Assembly: GCA_964230215.1 (NCBI GenBank)
Contig: CAXRGQ010000008.1
Location: 310,001-374,000, forward strand
DNA length: 64,000 nt
Reading direction: 5' to 3'
Source: JAUILH01 sp964230215
GTDB lineage: Bacteria; Bacteroidota; Bacteroidia; Flavobacteriales_D; JAUILH01
Both the position numbers and the translations under genes were made by a program. Below the pieces are notes generated by a model. The model was not told the origin of the DNA. It saw nothing but the letters and a program-made list of their open reading frames with translations, and searched no databases. Below, piece after piece: positions 1 through 8,935 of this stretch; within the stretch, counting starts at the first letter, position 1, and every line of letters starts with the position of its first letter.

Positions 1-31
1 GTATATTTCCGGATGCATGAGAGATAATCGG

Positions 32-39
32 TACTTTTG
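32..39 (+). promoter_or_regulatory. Predicted -7 promoter box (TACTTTTG)
   Basis: Exact match to the Bacteroidetes -7 consensus TAnnTTTG, 18 nt before the ATG at 58. No TTG at the -33 spacing is visible, so the call rests on the -7 box alone. Confidence 0.45.
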
Positions 40-57
40 GTAACGGAAAATTATTGT

Positions 58-1104
58 ATGAAAAATGTATTAGTAGGTATCCTGTGTTTATCAGGGATTG
101 CGACAATGGCTCAAGAGACAGCCACATTAAAAGGGCGCATTATAGGAGTAGAAGGTGAGATGGCTTATATCTCTCAGTACAAAAATGTAGAAGGTAGGTT
201 TACAAGAGTAATTGTAGATTCTTGCAAGTTTGAGGATGGTAAATTTGAGTTGAAAGTTGAACTTGATTCGCTTTCTCAGTTTACGTTTAATGATGGAAAC
301 GAAAACGCCTATCCAATACTCAAACCAGGTGCGGTTTTGGAGCTAAATACACATGCTAATTATTTCGATGAAGCCTTGTCTTACAAGGGTGATGGAGCAG
401 ATATGAATAATGCAATGGCGAATCTATATCGTGCAGATGAGATGAGCACTATGCCTATTTTTATGAAAATGGATAGCAGAAGCGGTATAGATACTACAGC
501 AATGTTTGCGGAAGTAGATGAGGCTGTCGACATGATAACCCAGATGCATGAAGACTATTTGGTGATGTACCCAGACTTAGCATTTTGGTTAGAAGGGGAT
601 ATAAAAGGAGCCGAGAAAAAGAAAGCATCTTATAAAAACTATGTTAGGCAGGAATTCTTGCTTCAGGAAATAGAGAAAGATATTGTTGGAAAACCTTTCA
701 TTTCACTTGAGGGTATTGGTGTAGATGGCAAAACATTAAATCTAGAAGAATTTAAGGGCAAACCAGTTTTGTTAGACTTTTGGGCGACATGGTGCGGACC
801 TTGCAAGGCTGAGTTTCCGGATTTATTGAGAGTAGAGAAGGAGTATGGAAGCAAAGTAAATGTGGTAGGAATTGGTCTTTGGTGTAAGGAGGATGAGTGG
901 CGTGCAATGGTGAAGGACAAAGGGTTTAGTCATGGTGTATTTATGGCAAAAGGTACAGATACGGAGCTTAGAGAGACTTATATGCTGAATAGCATTCCTA
1001 GATACATGTTGCTCGATAAAGACTTAAATATTGTGAGTATTCGTAGTTCTAGACCGTCATCTGGGAAATTAGAAGGTGAGTTGGATGCAGTCCTAGCCAA
1101 ATAA
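58..1104 (+). CDS. Exported DUF4369/TlpA-like thioredoxin-fold protein
   Basis: A 348-residue exported thiol-disulphide protein. The N-terminus (MKNVLVGILCLSGIATMAQ) is a signal peptide, so I place the start at 58 rather than at an in-frame TTG-type start at 37. Residues of about 25-120 resemble DUF4369, the domain that precedes thioredoxin folds in Bacteroidota. The C-terminal half is a TlpA/AhpC-TSA-like thioredoxin domain with an intact WCGPC redox motif at residues 245-249 inside DFWATWCGPCKAEFP, and a cis-Pro region (NSIPRYMLLD) downstream. Family members act in the periplasm reducing or isomerising disulphides, often in cytochrome maturation or redox stress. The substrate cannot be inferred here. 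It converges on the next gene with only 3 bp between the stop codons and no visible terminator. Confidence 0.9.
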   Translation: MKNVLVGILCLSGIATMAQETATLKGRIIGVEGEMAYISQYKNVEGRFTRVIVDSCKFEDGKFELKVELDSLSQFTFNDGNENAYPILKPGAVLELNTHANYFDEALSYKGDGADMNNAMANLYRADEMSTMPIFMKMDSRSGIDTTAMFAEVDEAVDMITQMHEDYLVMYPDLAFWLEGDIKGAEKKKASYKNYVRQEFLLQEIEKDIVGKPFISLEGIGVDGKTLNLEEFKGKPVLLDFWATWCGPCKAEFPDLLRVEKEYGSKVNVVGIGLWCKEDEWRAMVKDKGFSHGVFMAKGTDTELRETYMLNSIPRYMLLDKDLNIVSIRSSRPSSGKLEGELDAVLAK

Positions 1105-1107
1105 GCC

Positions 1108-1767
1108 TCAAAAGAATTTAAGTAATTCAGATAAGTCCACCTTTTCGATAGGGTGCTTGCTATTGGGAATGTCAAATCTTTTGGCTCCAATTTTAAGTGC
1201 TAAAGCGTCTGTTTCTTCCTTGCTTACCATTTCATCTTGATCGGCTAAGAGTATGGTTATGGAGCAGTTTAAATCGTTCATCTGAAGTGTTTGAATGGAG
1301 TTCTCCTGACCCAAGTCATTCATCAGGTCTTTGGTTTTGTTTAGAACATCTTTCCACTTACCGTGATGTCGCTGGTTAAGTATAGCGGCGAATTTAGGCA
1401 CCTTCTCCTCAATTTTTTCAGGATTCAACATTGCACTTTCCTTTTTGGCTGTGTCAGGGTTCCAGTCTACTTTCGAGCCTAAGGTGAATATTGATTTGAT
1501 TTTTCCCGGGTATTTTGCTGCATGCATTATAGCTACATATCCGCCCATACTGTAGCCAAATATTATTGGCTCTGAGTGCTTTGAAACCAATTGATCCAAG
1601 TCCTCAACGAAATTATCGATGGTAAAATCAAGCTGCTCGTTTACACGTTCACCATGTCCTGGGAAATCGTGAAGTATCACTTTGTATTTGGAGCTGAGCG
1701 TATCAGCTAGTTTTTCAAACTGATCTTTTGCACCAATAGCACCGTGAAGGATTATAAGTGTTTCCAT
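1108..1767 (-). CDS. Alpha/beta hydrolase
   Basis: A 219-residue cytoplasmic alpha/beta-hydrolase fold protein. Visible features are the oxyanion-hole strand LIILHGAIG, the DFPGHGER loop, the nucleophile elbow GYSMGGY (Ser at about residue 73), an acid in the LLADQDEMV segment and a C-terminal His in the segment NSKHPIEKV. The length matches short MenH/BioH-like hydrolases without a long lid. Its ATG overlaps the stop of the upstream fused E1 gene by one base (TAATG), so the two are probably translationally coupled. This suggests a function linked to 2-oxoacid or acyl-CoA metabolism, but the substrate is unknown. Confidence 0.85.
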   Translation of the reverse strand: METLIILHGAIGAKDQFEKLADTLSSKYKVILHDFPGHGERVNEQLDFTIDNFVEDLDQLVSKHSEPIIFGYSMGGYVAIMHAAKYPGKIKSIFTLGSKVDWNPDTAKKESAMLNPEKIEEKVPKFAAILNQRHHGKWKDVLNKTKDLMNDLGQENSIQTLQMNDLNCSITILLADQDEMVSKEETDALALKIGAKRFDIPNSKHPIEKVDLSELLKFF

Positions 1768-3857
1768 TAATACGCCAACAATGCGCCTAACACGTCTGCC
1801 ACTTTTTGCTCGCTAGGAAGATAAGCTTCTTCTAAGATAGAGTTAAGTGGTGGTGCTGGAACGTCTTGTGAAGCCACAACTCGAACCGGCGCATCCAAAT
1901 GCTCGAAACAATTATCTGTAATTCTACCCGCAATGTTGTAGGCGAAACTGTTTGTGATAGGCTCTTCTGATACGACCATACATTTTCCATGTAATTTAAC
2001 ACGCTCGTAAACGGTCTCTTCATCCCAAGGGGAAATTGTACGAAGGTCAAAAATCTCTACATTTCCTTTGAAGTCTTTTGCAGCGCCAGCCGTCCAGTAA
2101 ACACCACGTCCGTAGGTAATCACTACCAATGAGTCACCGTTTTCTATTTTATCACTATCAGCTTCTTGAACAATGCGCCCTTTACCAAACGGAATTACAT
2201 AGTCCTCATCTGGTTCGATTGTTTTAGCGGCTTCAGTGCCTTTAATTTTACTCCAGTATAAACCTTTGTGCTCCAACAATACAACTGGGTTCGGATCATA
2301 GTAAGCAGATTTCAATAATCCTTTTAAGTCGGCACCTGTGCTTGGATATGCTACCTTAATCCCTCTTATGTTTGCTAATACAGATTCAACACTTGAAGAG
2401 TGATAAGGCCCACCACTTCCGTAGGCACCAATTGGCACGCGAATTACAGCGCTAGCAGGCCATTTACCATTCGATAAATAGTATGATCTACTTAACTCAG
2501 TAAACAACTGATTTAAGCCCGGCCAAATGTAATCGGCAAACTGCACTTCAACGATTGGCTTGCAACCGGCAGCCGCCATTCCAACCGTAGATCCAATAAT
2601 GAATGCTTCCTGAATTGGGGTGTTAAATACTCTTGAATCACCAAATTTTTGAGCTAGGGTAGCGGCCTCTCTGAATACACCACCTAGTCTTCCGCCTACA
2701 TCCTGCCCATAAAGTAAAGCTTCTGGATGTTTGGCCATAATTTCTTGTACAGCAAACAAAGCGCTATCTACCATTACGGTCGGTTCTTTTCCTGCTGGCT
2801 CTCTTTCGCCACGCTCCTCGGTAATTGGTGTAGGCGCAAATCTATGATCTAATAAGTCTGCTGGACTTGGGTCTTCAGCATTTTCAGCTTTCTCATAATC
2901 TGCAGCAACATTTGCTTTAACGCGTGCTTCAATTACGGCAGGATCGAGACCATTCTTCTCAATAAGTTTCTTAAGCTTTGGAAGTGGGTCACGTTTTGCG
3001 TGCTCTTCCAAATCATCTCTGTACCATTCTTTTCTTACACCAGATGTATGGTGGTTTAAAAGTGGTACTTTCGCGTGTATCATAAATGGTCTACGTTCTG
3101 TGCGAATAAGACCTAAAACTTCTTTAATAGTGTTGTAAGATTCTTCGAAATCTGTACCATCTATTGTGCGCACCTCTAATCCATGGAAACCAGCAGCATA
3201 TTGCGTAGCATCTTGAGATCTAATTTCTCTTGCATGCGCAGAAATATCCCATTCGTTATCCTGGATTAGATAGAGAATTGGTAATTTTTTCAGCACGGCC
3301 ATTTGGAAAGCTTCCGCTACTTCACCTTCGGTAATAGATGCATCTCCTAAAGAACAAACTGCAAGTGGTTTGTCGTCACCGTGATCTTCTGCTAAACCAT
3401 GGTCTTCCATATACTGAATACCCATTGCCACACCTGTAGTCGGAATTGCTTGCATTCCAGTAGCGGATGATTGATGAGGAATTTTAGGCATATTATCACG
3501 TCTTAAACTTGGATGTGAATAGTACGTGCGGCCTCCAGAAAATGGGTCATCTTTTTTTGCGAATAATTGAAGCATAAGCTCATATGGCGTCATACCAATG
3601 GACAACAAAATACTGTCATCTCGGTAATAAGGCGCCACAAAATCTTGTGGGTTTAACTGCATGCCAAGTGCTATCTGTATAGCTTCATGTCCCCGGGACG
3701 TAGCGTGTACGTATTTAGATGTCACCTTTGCATTGGCTTCATATAAATCAGCCATTGTTTTAGCTGTAAACATGTATTCATACGCTTGTTCGAGAATGGT
3801 CTTACTTAGACCTTTGTTTTTGCCTGCTTTCGCTTCTTTACTCACTGTCGTCCCCAT
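1767..3857 (-). CDS. Fused 2-oxoacid dehydrogenase E1 alpha/beta subunit
   Basis: A 696-residue fusion of the thiamine-diphosphate E1 alpha and beta subunits that are separate in most bacteria. The N-terminal half (about 20-320) is an E1 dehydrogenase domain with the ThDP/Mg motif starting GDASITEGE at about residue 171 and ending QDNEWDIS at about 200. The C-terminal half is a transketolase pyrimidine-binding domain (about 360-540, containing LLYGQDVGG and EVQFADYIWPGLNQL) followed by a transketolase C domain. It should decarboxylate a 2-oxoacid (branched-chain or pyruvate) and pass the acyl group to an E2 lipoyl protein; no E2/E3 partner lies next to it. I chose the ATG at 3857; an upstream in-frame TTG at 3860 is less likely. 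Such fusions are common in Flavobacteriia. It overlaps the downstream hydrolase start by one base. Confidence 0.92.
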   Translation of the reverse strand: MGTTVSKEAKAGKNKGLSKTILEQAYEYMFTAKTMADLYEANAKVTSKYVHATSRGHEAIQIALGMQLNPQDFVAPYYRDDSILLSIGMTPYELMLQLFAKKDDPFSGGRTYYSHPSLRRDNMPKIPHQSSATGMQAIPTTGVAMGIQYMEDHGLAEDHGDDKPLAVCSLGDASITEGEVAEAFQMAVLKKLPILYLIQDNEWDISAHAREIRSQDATQYAAGFHGLEVRTIDGTDFEESYNTIKEVLGLIRTERRPFMIHAKVPLLNHHTSGVRKEWYRDDLEEHAKRDPLPKLKKLIEKNGLDPAVIEARVKANVAADYEKAENAEDPSPADLLDHRFAPTPITEERGEREPAGKEPTVMVDSALFAVQEIMAKHPEALLYGQDVGGRLGGVFREAATLAQKFGDSRVFNTPIQEAFIIGSTVGMAAAGCKPIVEVQFADYIWPGLNQLFTELSRSYYLSNGKWPASAVIRVPIGAYGSGGPYHSSSVESVLANIRGIKVAYPSTGADLKGLLKSAYYDPNPVVLLEHKGLYWSKIKGTEAAKTIEPDEDYVIPFGKGRIVQEADSDKIENGDSLVVITYGRGVYWTAGAAKDFKGNVEIFDLRTISPWDEETVYERVKLHGKCMVVSEEPITNSFAYNIAGRITDNCFEHLDAPVRVVASQDVPAPPLNSILEEAYLPSEQKVADVLGALLAY

Positions 3858-3983
3858 CAATAAAAATTTGGATTAGCAATTTACAAAAGAACTTACAAAA
3901 ATCCATAGATATACCTGCGAATTACACAATTTTACCATTCTGTCACATTATTCAGTATTTTTACATAAATCAAGCCTTGCATA

Positions 3984-6900
3984 ATGAAGTGGATTATACT
4001 ATTACCCTCCCTACTAATTAGTACCTTACTTTTCGCACAAAACGACACATCTTCTTACCCTTATTGGATAGACATGATGAAGAACGGAGAACGTGATTTC
4101 TCTAAAATTCAAAGTGCTTTCGAAACTTATTGGAATGGTAGATCGATTGATAAAGGATCAGGATATAAGCCTTTTAAACGTTGGGAGTACCGAATGAGTA
4201 AACGAGTGGACGACAACGGTATGTTGCCGCCAAAAAACTATATTCATTCGGCAATGCAAGGCTTAAACATTGAGAAATCCTTAACAGGAAACTGGAAACC
4301 TTTAGGTCCTAATTTCAATCAAACTACACCATACGGTGATATTGCAGGTACTGGACGATTAAATACAGTTGGCTTCCATCCAACGGATCCAAACACCTAT
4401 TATGTCGGTGCACCTGCTGGAGCGCTGTGGAAAACAACGGATAATGGAATTTCCTGGGAGAATTTAACAGATCATTTGCCAACGCTAGGTGTATCAGCTG
4501 TTTTAGTGGATAGAGATGATCCCAATCGCGTTTATATCGGAACAGGAGACAGAGACGCGAATGATGCAGAAGGTTTGGGAGTATTTATCTCAACAGATGG
4601 TGGTGCTACATGGACTCAGAGTATTACAGGAATGGGTGAAATCAAGGTGAATGAATTCCGTCAACATCCTGATAGTTCGAATGTAATTTATGCTGCATGT
4701 GAAGGCGGTTTTTACAGGTCTGATGATAATGGAGCCAACTGGTCAAAACGAACCTTAATTAACGGCTTTTACGAGGATATTGAAATTAATCCTGCAGACC
4801 CAAGCATTATCTTGACAGTGGGAAGTGCACGCATATATCGTTCTACAGATTACGGAATGACATGGAGCAATGTAACGGGCTTGCCAATTGTTAATAGACT
4901 TCTTATAACTGTCTCTGAGGCAGACCCGAATAGAGTCTACGCTCTTTTGTGTAATCAACGCTCTTTGTATTCCTTCAGACGATCGGATGATGGAGGACAA
5001 ACCTTTTATGAGGTAATGGATTACCCTAACATAATGGGATATGAAAGAGATGGTTCGGATGTAACTGGAGGACAAGCATGGTATGATGCATGTATGGTGG
5101 CCGACCCACTTGACGCGGATATCGTTTATGTTGGTGGAATACATGTCTTTAAAACTATGAATGGTGGTGTTGATTGGGAATATTCATCTGAAGGTGTGCA
5201 TGTTGATATGCATTATTTGGCTTTTTCTCCATTGACACATGACATAGTTTTATGCAATGATGGAGGTGTTTACAAATCTTCAAATGATGCGCTTTCTTGG
5301 ACTGATGTATCTGCGAATATAGTGGTTGGCCAGATGTACAAACTAGGGCAGGCACAACAACAGCATGATTTGGTTCTTACAGGCTTTCAGGATAATGGAA
5401 CGGCTAAATTTAACGGTGTTAATTGGGACAGGTTTTCAGGCGCCGATGGCATGGAATGTCAAATTAGCAATAAAAACACAGACTACATGTATAGTACCTA
5501 CCAATACGGTTCTATTAGACGATCTGTTAACGGAGGAGCAAGCCAGCAAAGAGTGGGCGCAACAGGAGAAAATGGTATTAATGAAGACGGTGCCTGGGTA
5601 ACGCCATTCACCCTGCCAGAACATACAGATACAGCCATGTTCGCAGGCTATCAAAGTGTGTGGAGAACAGACAACATAAAAGAACCAGACAATGATGATG
5701 TGGTTTGGACTAAGATTTCGACGGCCATGGGCAATGCCAATGATGAATTCACAGTGCTTGAGCATTCACCAGCAGATACTAACCTTTTATATGCTTATAA
5801 GAATGGAAATCAGGTGTACCGTTCTGATAACTGTATGGACGCCACTGGGGCTGTTACCTGGACTGCAGTTACGGTAAACTCGGGTTCCGGAAATGTCAAT
5901 GATTTAGAAGCGCACCCAACTATGCCAGATGTTGTTTATGCTACCAGAGGAACGAATGTGCTGGTTTCGCTGAACAGAGGTGCTAATTGGACCAACATTA
6001 CAAATAATTTGCCCGCCATTACATTTACTGATATTGCCTATGATACTAGCGTAAGTGGCGGTTTGTATGTAGGAAGTGTTGCAGGTGTGTGGTATATCGA
6101 TTCAAGTATGACTCAATGGATACAATTTAGCACAGGCCTACCTCCAGCCATTGAAGTGTCGGAGATTGAGATTTTCTACGGAGCAACACCAACAGATAAA
6201 AGAATTCGTGCTTCCACTTACGGAAGAGGTTTATGGGAGTCTGATGGATACGGTAGCATCACAACTAATTTCCCAACAACACCTCTTTTAACGCTTAATG
6301 AAGAGAATCCAAAACATCTTGTTAGAGGTGATTTTGATGTGTATTGCGAGTTCTACAAAAATCTAAATGTACATGCGGTTACCGGATTTGATCCTGTGGA
6401 TGTTGTGGTGACAAATGGAACATTGAATAACCTGAATGCTTTTAATGATGGCTTTTTGCTGAATATTACACCGACAAATCAAGGTATTGTAACGATTCAA
6501 ATTGTGCAAGACGCAGCTACTGATGGAGACGGTGTCTTGAGTTTAGAGTCGGAAATCTTAGAAGTGTATTACTCGGAAGAGATTCCTCAACTTGGGATTT
6601 ATGGTCCTGGAGGAGTAGGGAATTTAGATGAAATTGCACTTTGGTTAGACGCTGCATACGGTTTAAAAGATCCTAATGGTGTGGATGTGAGTTCAAGTTA
6701 TGAAGCGCTGGGCTCCTGGGCCGACAAAAGCGCTCAGAGTGTTGCAGTTGAGCAATCAAGTACTATTAGATATCCATACTTTTTAAGTGGTGCGGATGGA
6801 ATCAACGGATTACCAGCGGTTGGATTTGAACCAGATTCGGTTTTAGCAGCAGGAGATAATTTCTTAGCTACGGACGTGAGAGTTGGTAAAAATTTCGCAG

Positions 6901-8084
6901 GATTCTGGGCCTTACAATCCAACACAAGTTTATATAATAACCATGGTTGGGTAATGAGCGGCAGAAACGACAACGGCTTTGTCATGCATCCTGTGAATAA
7001 TTCTCGCAACATTTACATGTCTGTAATCAACGATAATGGTGGTTACTGGTCGGGAAGTTCACATGGTGTTGAAGATGTGCTCGCTCCACATATTCACTCT
7101 TACGCGTATTGTGAGAATGATGTAAAACGTTATCTAATGTCGGGCCTTGATGGTGTGGATATAGAGGATGATGGTGATATGGGTTCACTAAGATCAAATA
7201 CCACCTTATCTGATTTTAGCATTGGTTGGGATTATAACAACCGATATGGTGACGCCAAAATAGGGGAGCAGGTGCTGTACAACGAAGAGTTAGGTATCAC
7301 ACATGTAAACATTGTAAGAAATTATTTCTCGTCTAAATTCGGTGTACCATTATCCGCAAATGATTTATATGCTTTTGATGATTATCATAAGCATGATGTT
7401 GCGGGAATAGGAAGAACCAACGAATACGATTATCATTATGATGCTTTAGGAACGGGCATAATCAGAATGAAAACCAGTTCTATTGTCACAGATTCAACTT
7501 ACCTACTTTGGGGAGATAACGCAGGTGATATTTCTACATGGAGTGCAATTGACGTACCATTCGAATTGCAAAGATTATCGCGTCAATGGCGTGTAGATGA
7601 AACGGGGGATATTTCGTCGATTAGCATTTTAGTATCAAATGCAGACCTACCTTATACGGATCAATCCTTGGGTGTGCTTGTGTCAAATACGGCGGATTTT
7701 TCATCAGGAAACTATGTCTATACTTTAGGTAACTATTCTGGTGATACACTTTCTACTTTTACTGATTTAGAGAAAGGCCAATATTTTACCATTGTTACTG
7801 GAGATGATGATCAATTTAACCTAGTAAACGAAAGCTATGCCGGACTAAGTGTTACCGCATACCCTTCTCTGGCAACAGATTATTTTGATGTGTATGTAAG
7901 AGATATCGGTGATATCACAGGTGATTTATCAATTTATGATGAAGCAGGTAGGAAAGTAAGGACTATCAGAATGAATGGATCAAAAACGGTTATTCAACGC
8001 ATAGCAAATCTTTCGGGTGGATCCTACACGATTCGTTTTGAAGGTGAAGGCACGGCGTACACTAGAGTAGTGGTGGTAGATTAA
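3984..8084 (+). CDS. T9SS-exported giant beta-propeller (sortilin/BNR-like) protein
   Basis: A 1366-residue secreted protein. MKWIILLPSLLISTLLFAQ is a signal peptide. Residues of about 100-760 contain repeated blades of the BNR/sortilin type (phrases such as DGGATWTQS, DNGANWSKR, YGMTWSNV, NRGANWTNI), forming one or two beta-propellers. A second region from about 870 (LDEIALWLDAAYGL) begins a LamG-like module found in Flavobacteriia surface proteins. The last 80 residues form a type IX sorting tail (AYPSLATDYFDVYV ... LSGGSYTIRFEGEG), so the protein should cross the outer membrane by T9SS and be surface-attached or released. Its stop is followed by a strong bidirectional terminator. The 3' end (final codons plus terminator) is duplicated 865 bp downstream beyond a transposase element. 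The ligand or substrate is unknown. Confidence 0.9.
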   Translation: MKWIILLPSLLISTLLFAQNDTSSYPYWIDMMKNGERDFSKIQSAFETYWNGRSIDKGSGYKPFKRWEYRMSKRVDDNGMLPPKNYIHSAMQGLNIEKSLTGNWKPLGPNFNQTTPYGDIAGTGRLNTVGFHPTDPNTYYVGAPAGALWKTTDNGISWENLTDHLPTLGVSAVLVDRDDPNRVYIGTGDRDANDAEGLGVFISTDGGATWTQSITGMGEIKVNEFRQHPDSSNVIYAACEGGFYRSDDNGANWSKRTLINGFYEDIEINPADPSIILTVGSARIYRSTDYGMTWSNVTGLPIVNRLLITVSEADPNRVYALLCNQRSLYSFRRSDDGGQTFYEVMDYPNIMGYERDGSDVTGGQAWYDACMVADPLDADIVYVGGIHVFKTMNGGVDWEYSSEGVHVDMHYLAFSPLTHDIVLCNDGGVYKSSNDALSWTDVSANIVVGQMYKLGQAQQQHDLVLTGFQDNGTAKFNGVNWDRFSGADGMECQISNKNTDYMYSTYQYGSIRRSVNGGASQQRVGATGENGINEDGAWVTPFTLPEHTDTAMFAGYQSVWRTDNIKEPDNDDVVWTKISTAMGNANDEFTVLEHSPADTNLLYAYKNGNQVYRSDNCMDATGAVTWTAVTVNSGSGNVNDLEAHPTMPDVVYATRGTNVLVSLNRGANWTNITNNLPAITFTDIAYDTSVSGGLYVGSVAGVWYIDSSMTQWIQFSTGLPPAIEVSEIEIFYGATPTDKRIRASTYGRGLWESDGYGSITTNFPTTPLLTLNEENPKHLVRGDFDVYCEFYKNLNVHAVTGFDPVDVVVTNGTLNNLNAFNDGFLLNITPTNQGIVTIQIVQDAATDGDGVLSLESEILEVYYSEEIPQLGIYGPGGVGNLDEIALWLDAAYGLKDPNGVDVSSSYEALGSWADKSAQSVAVEQSSTIRYPYFLSGADGINGLPAVGFEPDSVLAAGDNFLATDVRVGKNFAGFWALQSNTSLYNNHGWVMSGRNDNGFVMHPVNNSRNIYMSVINDNGGYWSGSSHGVEDVLAPHIHSYAYCENDVKRYLMSGLDGVDIEDDGDMGSLRSNTTLSDFSIGWDYNNRYGDAKIGEQVLYNEELGITHVNIVRNYFSSKFGVPLSANDLYAFDDYHKHDVAGIGRTNEYDYHYDALGTGIIRMKTSSIVTDSTYLLWGDNAGDISTWSAIDVPFELQRLSRQWRVDETGDISSISILVSNADLPYTDQSLGVLVSNTADFSSGNYVYTLGNYSGDTLSTFTDLEKGQYFTIVTGDDDQFNLVNESYAGLSVTAYPSLATDYFDVYVRDIGDITGDLSIYDEAGRKVRTIRMNGSKTVIQRIANLSGGSYTIRFEGEGTAYTRVVVVD

Positions 8085-8181
8085 GGATATTTGAGTTAAT
8101 AAAACGGGGCAATTGTATTCAATTGCCCCGTTTTTTATTTCTTGTCATCTAGTCTGCTTGTCAACTAATCATCTAAACTCA
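8071..8181. repeat. Direct repeat copy A (gene 3' end plus terminator)
   Basis: An 111-bp segment that carries the last codons of the beta-propeller gene, its stop, the terminator hairpin and the spacer as far as ctca. It matches 8936-9044 with four substitutions and two single-base indels (about 95%). It abuts the left end of the transposase element without a gap. Confidence 0.92.
8105..8130. terminator. Bidirectional rho-independent terminator A
   Basis: Perfect 11-bp stem CGGGGCAATTG / CAATTGCCCCG with loop tatt, preceded by AAAA and followed by TTTTTT. It ends the beta-propeller gene. Confidence 0.92.
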
Positions 8182-8184
8182 TGG

Positions 8185-8209
8185 GCTAGCTTAAGCTTTT
8201 AGCTTGAGC
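8185..8209 (+). repeat. REP-like hairpin, left end of transposase element
   Basis: This 25-base sequence can fold as GCTTAAGCT-ttt-AGCTTGAGC (one G-T pair). Its reverse complement matches 8909-8933 at 24 of 25 positions. Confidence 0.8.
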
Positions 8210-8281
8210 GATCTAAAGCACGGCCTATGTCTATTTTATTAAACATTAGTTGCTATATACAAATTGATCAATAGATTTTTA

Positions 8282-8298
8282 GAAAGGTTGTACCTTTC
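8282..8298 (+). promoter_or_regulatory. Hairpin just upstream of the transposase start
   Basis: Perfect 7-bp stem GAAAGGT / ACCTTTC with loop TGT, ending 5 nt before the ATG at 8304. In IS200-type elements a 5' leader hairpin hides the translation start and keeps transposase low; the position here fits that role by inference. The right arm also resembles a weak -7 box (TACCTTTC). Confidence 0.5.
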
Positions 8299-8303
8299 GA
8301 TCG

Positions 8304-8849
8304 ATGACTTCCAAGTATAAAATTAACGATCCAGACGGAATCTATTTTATTACGTTTGCCACTGTTGGATGGATTGATGTATTTACTCGTAAAGATTATA
8401 AAGACATTGTTGTAAACAGTCTTCAGTTTTGTCAAGAAGAAAAAGGCTTAATTATATATAGTTGGTGCATTATGAGCAACCATGTACATTTAATTGTGAG
8501 GAGTTCAGTGGGGGATTTAAGCGGCACTATAAGAGATCTAAAAAGCTTTACCAGTAAGCAGATTTTAAAATCAATAAGCGCTCATCCAAAAGAAAGTAGA
8601 AGAGAATGGATGTTGGAACTATTTAAAAAGTATGGTGCAAAGAATAGTAACAATAAAACGTTTCAATTTTGGCAGCAAGACAATCATCCAAAAGAATTAA
8701 TCACAAACCATTTTAAAGATCAAAAATGTGATTACATTCATCAAAACCCAGTTAAGGCGGGTATTGTTGCGAATGCGGAAGATTATCTATACAGCAGTGC
8801 GCGCAGTTATGCTGGATTAGATGCTTTGTTAGACATTGAAATGATATAA
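8304..8849 (+). CDS. REP-associated tyrosine transposase (Y1_Tnp, IS200-like)
   Basis: A 181-residue HUH single-strand transposase. The metal-binding HUH motif is SNHVHLIV (His60 and His62), and the catalytic tyrosine is Tyr144 in CDYIHQNPVKAGIV, the signature of the RAYT branch, distinct from IS200/IS605 TnpA. The reading frame is full length with no frameshift, so the protein may be active. RAYTs cut and move REP hairpins as single-stranded DNA and are usually single-copy, vertically kept genes. It lies inside a 754-bp unit bounded by inverted REP-like hairpins, between two convergent host genes, so insertion harmed neither. A 5' hairpin probably limits its translation. Confidence 0.93.
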   Translation: MTSKYKINDPDGIYFITFATVGWIDVFTRKDYKDIVVNSLQFCQEEKGLIIYSWCIMSNHVHLIVRSSVGDLSGTIRDLKSFTSKQILKSISAHPKESRREWMLELFKKYGAKNSNNKTFQFWQQDNHPKELITNHFKDQKCDYIHQNPVKAGIVANAEDYLYSSARSYAGLDALLDIEMI

Positions 8850-8857
8850 TTGAGGCC

Positions 8858-8882
8858 GAGCTGAAAGCTCTAGTTTGAGCTC
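8858..8882 (-). repeat. Degenerate internal REP-like hairpin
   Basis: The sequence starts GAGCTGAAAGCTC and ends TTTGAGCTC. Its reverse complement resembles 8909-8933 at roughly two thirds of positions. With the copy at 8909-8933 it forms an inverted pair about 26 bp apart, the geometry of a REPIN. Confidence 0.55.
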
Positions 8883-8908
8883 GCGATATATTAGATACTG
8901 CTAATGAG

Positions 8909-8933
8909 GCTCAAGCTTAAAGCTTAAGCTAGC
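8909..8933 (-). repeat. REP-like hairpin, right end of transposase element
   Basis: Inverted copy of 8185-8209 (24 of 25 positions), able to fold as AAGCTTAAAGCTT-type or GCTTAAGC-type hairpins. It ends two bases before direct repeat copy B. Confidence 0.8.
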
Positions 8934-8935
8934 AT

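Larger units (their letters stand above)
8182..8935 (+). mobile_element. RAYT (REP-associated tyrosine transposase) element, 754 bp
   Basis: A single transposase gene flanked by near-perfect 25-bp inverted REP-like sequences (8185-8209 and 8909-8933, one mismatch), each of which can fold into a hairpin. A third, degenerate hairpin lies at 8858-8882. The element lies exactly between two 109-111 bp direct repeats of the neighbouring gene end. The organisation is that of a RAYT with its REP/REPIN sequences rather than a classic IS with DDE ends. The boundaries are defined by where the flanking direct repeats stop. Confidence 0.8.

Noticed and set aside
4755..5144. 129-codon frame antisense to the beta-propeller gene
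   Set aside because: Shadow of a repetitive coding region.
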